A stretch of 64,000 nt of DNA, from the NCBI RefSeq assembly GCF_000746525.1, contig NZ_CP009048.1:4219501-4283500 (forward strand), given 5' to 3'. This stretch comes from Pseudomonas alkylphenolica (GTDB taxonomy: Bacteria; Pseudomonadota; Gammaproteobacteria; Pseudomonadales; Pseudomonadaceae). Position 1 is the first letter of the stretch; each line of letters opens with the position of its first letter. A program made the position numbers and the translations under genes. The notes beneath the pieces were generated by a model, which searched no databases, had not been told where the DNA came from, and saw nothing but the letters and a program-made list of their open reading frames with translations. Positions 61,200 through 64,000 of the stretch are shown here, piece after piece.

Positions 61200-62435
61200 T
61201 CACAACTCGCTCAGGCGGCGCTTGATAAAGCGCCGCTCGGCACCTTGCGAGGTCAGGCCCAGAGCGGTGTGGTAGGCATCACGGGCCTGATCCAGGCGCC
61301 CCAGTTGCCGACACAGTTCGGCGCGGGCGCTGTGGGCCAGGTGATAATCCTGCAACTGCCCCCGCGCCAGAATCGCCTCCACCGCCAGCAGGCCTGCCTG
61401 CGGTCCGTCACGACGCGCCAGGGCCGCAGCGCGATTGAGCTCGACCACTGGCGAAGGCCATCCGCGCAGCAGCACATCGTACAAACCGACGATTTCTTCC
61501 CAGTCCGTCTGCTCGGCACTGGCCGCTTCGGCATGCACTGCAGCAATCGCTGCCTGCAAGCTGTACACCCCGAGCTGCTGGCTGCGCAGTGCCTGCTGCA
61601 CCAACTGGCTACCTTCGGCAATCAATGCGCGATTCCATAAGCTGCGGTCCTGCTGATCCAGCAGGATCAAATCGCCATTCTCATCGCTGCGAGCCGCCTG
61701 TCGCGACGCCTGCAACAGCATCAACGCCAGCAGGCCGAGCGCTTCTGGGTCAGGCAGCAACTGCTGCAACAGTCGCCCCAGGCGGATCGCTTCATCACTG
61801 AGGTCATTGCGCATCAGGTTGTCACCCGATGACGCCGAATAGCCCTCGTTGAACACCAGATAAATGACCCGCAGGACGCTGTCCAGACGCTCGGGCAGCT
61901 CCGCCAGTGACGGGACCTGATAGGGAATCCGCGCATCGCGGATCTTGGCCTTGGCCCGCACGATTCGCTGGGCAATGGTCGCCGGGCTTTGCAAAAAAGC
62001 CCGGGCGATTTCCTCAGTGGTCAGGTCACAGACTTCGCGCAGGGTCAGCGGTACCTGAGCATCGGCAGCCAGCGCCGGATGACAGCACGTGAAAATCAGG
62101 CGCAGGCGATCATCTTCCAGCTCCTGGTCTGTCACCTCATCCTCCTGCCGCGCCTCCAGCGCCATCATCAACTGCGTCTGCGAGCGGTCGAAACGGGCTC
62201 TTCGCCGCAACCCGTCAATGGCTTTGAAGCGTCCGGCGGACACCAGCCAGGCCCGTGGGTTGGCAGGAATGCCATCGCGCTGCCAACGCTCAACCGCAAC
62301 GAAAAACGCTTCGTGCATGGCCTCTTCGGCCAGGTCGAAATCACCCAGCAAGCGAATCAGGGTCGCCAGAATCCGGCGCGACTCGCGCCTGTAGACCGAC
62401 TCGACTTCAGCCCGCACCTGAACCAGCGTCGTCAT
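61200..62435 (-). CDS. ECF42-type RNA polymerase sigma factor with C-terminal TPR-like extension
   Basis: A 411-residue protein, about twice the length of an ordinary ECF factor. Sigma region 2 is near residues 10-80 (LLGDFDLAEEAMHEAFFVAVERW) and region 4 near 120-170 (LTLREVCDLTTEEIARAFLQSPATIAQRIVRAKAKI). The remaining 230 residues are helical and include the conserved YLVFNEGYSAS and LNRAAALARRDGP segments with a TPR-like pattern near the end. This layout and the companion YCII/DGPF gene define the ECF42 group, which has no classical anti-sigma factor; the extension is thought to control activity. Its start overlaps the stop of the SRPBCC gene. Confidence 0.9.
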   Translation of the reverse strand: MTTLVQVRAEVESVYRRESRRILATLIRLLGDFDLAEEAMHEAFFVAVERWQRDGIPANPRAWLVSAGRFKAIDGLRRRARFDRSQTQLMMALEARQEDEVTDQELEDDRLRLIFTCCHPALAADAQVPLTLREVCDLTTEEIARAFLQSPATIAQRIVRAKAKIRDARIPYQVPSLAELPERLDSVLRVIYLVFNEGYSASSGDNLMRNDLSDEAIRLGRLLQQLLPDPEALGLLALMLLQASRQAARSDENGDLILLDQQDRSLWNRALIAEGSQLVQQALRSQQLGVYSLQAAIAAVHAEAASAEQTDWEEIVGLYDVLLRGWPSPVVELNRAAALARRDGPQAGLLAVEAILARGQLQDYHLAHSARAELCRQLGRLDQARDAYHTALGLTSQGAERRFIKRRLSEL

Positions 62436-62920
62436 CAGCCCGGCATCTGGGTGGTCACCAGTGCGACCAGGCGATCCAGGCTTTCACCCCAGCCGCGATG
62501 AAAGCCCATTTCTTCATGTGCCAGGCAATCGGCGGCATTCCAGTGCAACGCGCGTGCGGTGTACTTGGTCTTGCCCTGATGCTCCTCAAAGGTCACCACC
62601 ACGGCCATGAACGCCTTGTTCGACGGAACCCAGCCCGGCCCGAAGGCATCGGTGAAGACAATCCGTTCAGGGGGGACGATGTCCAGGAACACCCCCTGGT
62701 TCGGGTATTCGGTACCATCCGGGGCCTGCATTACCGTGCGAAACAACCCTCCCACCCACAACTGCATTTCGCACAAGGGCGTGGTCATGCCGTTGGGGCC
62801 CCACCATTGCGCAAGCAGATCGGGTTCGGTCCAGGCCCGGAACACCTTGCTGCGCGGTGCATCGATCACGCGGGTCAAGGACAGTTCGTACTGCGCATTG
62901 CCAGGGGGGTAGAGGCTCAT
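62435..62920 (-). CDS. SRPBCC family protein (AHSA1-like)
   Basis: A 161-residue START/Bet v 1-like protein. The family N-terminus ELSLTRVIDAPRSKVFRAWTEPDLLAQWWGP is followed by GGLFRTVMQAPDGTEYPNQGVFLDIVPPERIVFTD and ends in MGFHRGWGESLDRLVALV. These proteins bind hydrophobic ligands; the ligand is unknown. It lies between the YCII gene and the sigma factor gene on the same strand, sharing one base with the latter, so all are probably one operon. Confidence 0.88.
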   Translation of the reverse strand: MSLYPPGNAQYELSLTRVIDAPRSKVFRAWTEPDLLAQWWGPNGMTTPLCEMQLWVGGLFRTVMQAPDGTEYPNQGVFLDIVPPERIVFTDAFGPGWVPSNKAFMAVVVTFEEHQGKTKYTARALHWNAADCLAHEEMGFHRGWGESLDRLVALVTTQMPG

Positions 62921-62939
62921 ATTATTGTTCTCCTGCGTC

Positions 62940-63284
62940 TCAGGGTTGGAGCTCGCGGATCGGCCTCACCTCGATGCTGCCGACCCTGGCGGCAGGTATT
63001 CCCTTGGCAATGTTCAGCGCTTCATTCAGGTCGCGGGCATCAACCAGATAGAAGCCGGCCAGTTGTTCCTTGGTCTCGGCGAAAGGCCCATCAGTCAGGC
63101 TCATGTGGCCACCGCGAACACGCACGGTGGTGGCGGTCTGCACCGGCTTGAGTGCCTCGGCGGCGAGCATCCGGCCGCTGCCCTGGATCGACTCGGCATA
63201 GGCCATGCACTCGGCATCCGCTGGGCTGTCGGGCAAGCTGTGCAACAGACTCTCTTCACAATAGACCAGGCAAAGGTATTTCAT
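62940..63284 (-). CDS. YCII/DGPF domain protein
   Basis: A 114-residue ferredoxin-like fold protein. ATG 63284 (MKYLCLVYCEE) is preferred over ATG 63290, which directly abuts the TGGAG ribosome site. The diagnostic segment SLTDGPFAETKEQLAGF is near residue 65, with conserved charged residues that form the putative active site of YCII-like proteins. Members are the standard partners of ECF42 sigma factors and are presumed target genes; the reaction is unknown. It is 19 bases upstream of the SRPBCC gene. Confidence 0.9.
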   Translation of the reverse strand: MKYLCLVYCEESLLHSLPDSPADAECMAYAESIQGSGRMLAAEALKPVQTATTVRVRGGHMSLTDGPFAETKEQLAGFYLVDARDLNEALNIAKGIPAARVGSIEVRPIRELQP

Positions 63285-63341
63285 CGTCATCTCCACAGCG
63301 GATGCAAAGTGCAATTCGGCATAATCCTCGACGCTCTCAGC

Positions 63342-63776
63342 TCAAGGCTTGAGCGAGAACAGGGCGGCACCGGTTTCCATGTCGAATGGCGCCGACCAGT
63401 GTTCATGAATCACTTTCCATTGCCCGTCGATTCGCTTGTAGCCCGCGGTTACGCGCATGTAGCAGCTTTTATCTTCGCCGCCCTCGTCGCTGGCCGGGCC
63501 ACAGCGATTGAGCCAGTGGGCCAGCGCCAGCTCTGGCGTGGCATGAATCTGCAACTGCTCCATCTCGAAGATCATGTCGCCGGGGCAGTGCTCCATGCAG
63601 GCTTGCCAGTGCGCCTGGTAGGCCGCTTTACCTTTGAATTGCAATGCCTTGACGGCATCGAAGGCGACGATGTCATCGGCGTAAGGGGCGGTGATGGCCG
63701 GAATATCCCGGGCGCGAACGGCTGGAATCCAGCGTTCGATAAGTTGACGGACTTCGTTTTCGGCGACGCTGCTCAT
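63342..63776 (-). CDS. SnoaL-like / NTF2-fold protein
   Basis: A 144-residue protein from ATG 63776 (MSSVAENEVRQLIERWIPAVRARDIPAITAPYADDIVAFDAV), the usual start of DUF4440/SnoaL-like polyketide-cyclase-fold proteins. The cone-shaped fold is suggested by the LNRCGPASDEGG and YMRVTAGYKRIDGQWKVIHEHWSAPFD strands. Its substrate is unknown. It is 57 bases upstream of the YCII gene in the same orientation and probably belongs to the ECF42 unit. Confidence 0.85.
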   Translation of the reverse strand: MSSVAENEVRQLIERWIPAVRARDIPAITAPYADDIVAFDAVKALQFKGKAAYQAHWQACMEHCPGDMIFEMEQLQIHATPELALAHWLNRCGPASDEGGEDKSCYMRVTAGYKRIDGQWKVIHEHWSAPFDMETGAALFSLKP

Positions 63777-63876
63777 GGTCGTGCCCTCTGCGATTCGACA
63801 ACGGTCAGGCGCCGAGCGAATCGGCGCGTTCACAGATGGTCGAATGAGGACGCCGGGATTCGACAGCCGCAGCGGA

Positions 63877-64000
63877 TTATTTTTTGCGGTCCAGCGGCAG
63901 CCAGATTTCCATCACACTGTGGCTGGCAAAAGGATCGAAATCCTTGCCATAGCGTTCGAACTCCGGTGCCTGGGCAACCTGTTCGCCCGATTGCGGTAAC
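63877..64000 (-). CDS. GyrI-like/AraC effector-binding domain protein (C-terminal end only)
   Basis: The last 40 codons of a gene that begins beyond the window: LPQSGEQVAQAPEFERYGKD followed by FDPFASHSVMEIWLPLDRKK and a TAA stop at 63877. The pattern APEFERY...F(D)P...EIWLPL is typical of the end of the GyrI-like small-molecule-binding fold (AraC_E_bind). The N-terminal part, and so whether a DNA-binding domain is present, lies outside the window. It is in the same orientation as the ECF42 unit, 100 bases upstream. Confidence 0.65.
   Translation of the reverse strand, partial: LPQSGEQVAQAPEFERYGKDFDPFASHSVMEIWLPLDRKK

Overview
The window is chromosomal DNA of a fluorescent Pseudomonas, most likely of the P. 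putida group. The evidence is high-GC coding sequence with Pseudomonas codon use, nine copies of a Pseudomonas-type REP doublet (core GCGGGCTTGCCCCGC), and gene orders that I recall from P. putida and P. aeruginosa (Aer/LysR/guanidinobutyrase/symporter/PA1414-type gene; OprP porin/anti-sigma/sigma/KAS III; HrpA/FadD1/FadD2/hydrolase/PhaJ). The coding is dense. I saw no insertion sequence, prophage, integrase, CRISPR array, rRNA or tRNA.

Layout. 1-13.5 kb holds housekeeping and small accessory genes: a partial nitroreductase, TrkH, two AraC regulators, an Mpo1-like membrane protein, an HD protein, an LpxH-like phosphoesterase, an EamA exporter, a SelW-like redox protein, a PlpD-type patatin autotransporter, a MarR regulator, RecQ, a YecA-type protein and YbaN. 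13.6-25.4 kb is an adhesin module: a 2121-residue RTX adhesin with an N-terminal retention module and a TAAG motif of the kind cut by LapG, divergent from its own TolC/ABC/HlyD type I secretion operon. The 517-base gap between them holds a FleQ-like box and other repeated or palindromic elements. 25.5-31.7 kb holds a DTW tRNA-modifying enzyme, an Aer-type receptor and a guanidinobutyrate unit (LysR regulator, ureohydrolase, symporter), followed by a tiny PA1414-family gene behind a perfect Anr/FNR box. 31.7-33.0 kb is a deletion scar where a divergent LysR/MFS pair lost both 5' ends.

33-46 kb holds two more EamA-type exporters, a DEAD-box helicase, an MscS channel, AzoR, two small secreted proteins, a LysR regulator, a hydrolase/PpiA/ABC transporter run, a FemAB/GNAT-like protein and an OprP-type porin. 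46.3-52.6 kb holds an anti-sigma/sigma pair, a KAS III enzyme of the kind that feeds beta-oxidation intermediates back to synthesis, and HrpA. 53-55.7 kb is a putrescine unit (glutamylpolyamine synthetase and oxidase), preceded by a probable unannotated 54-codon gene. 55.8-61.2 kb is a fatty-acid block (FadD1, FadD2, monoacylglycerol-lipase-like hydrolase, PhaJ hydratase) linking fatty acid activation and beta-oxidation to medium-chain PHA. 61.2-64 kb is an ECF42-type sigma factor with its usual SRPBCC, YCII/DGPF and SnoaL-like companions and the end of a GyrI-like gene.

The parts most worth following up are the adhesin/T1SS locus with its FleQ-like box, the Anr-box/PA1414 (SicX-type) locus, the LysR/MFS deletion scar, and the small gene upstream of the putrescine unit. 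Functions are inferred from motifs and remembered family knowledge; no database search was run.
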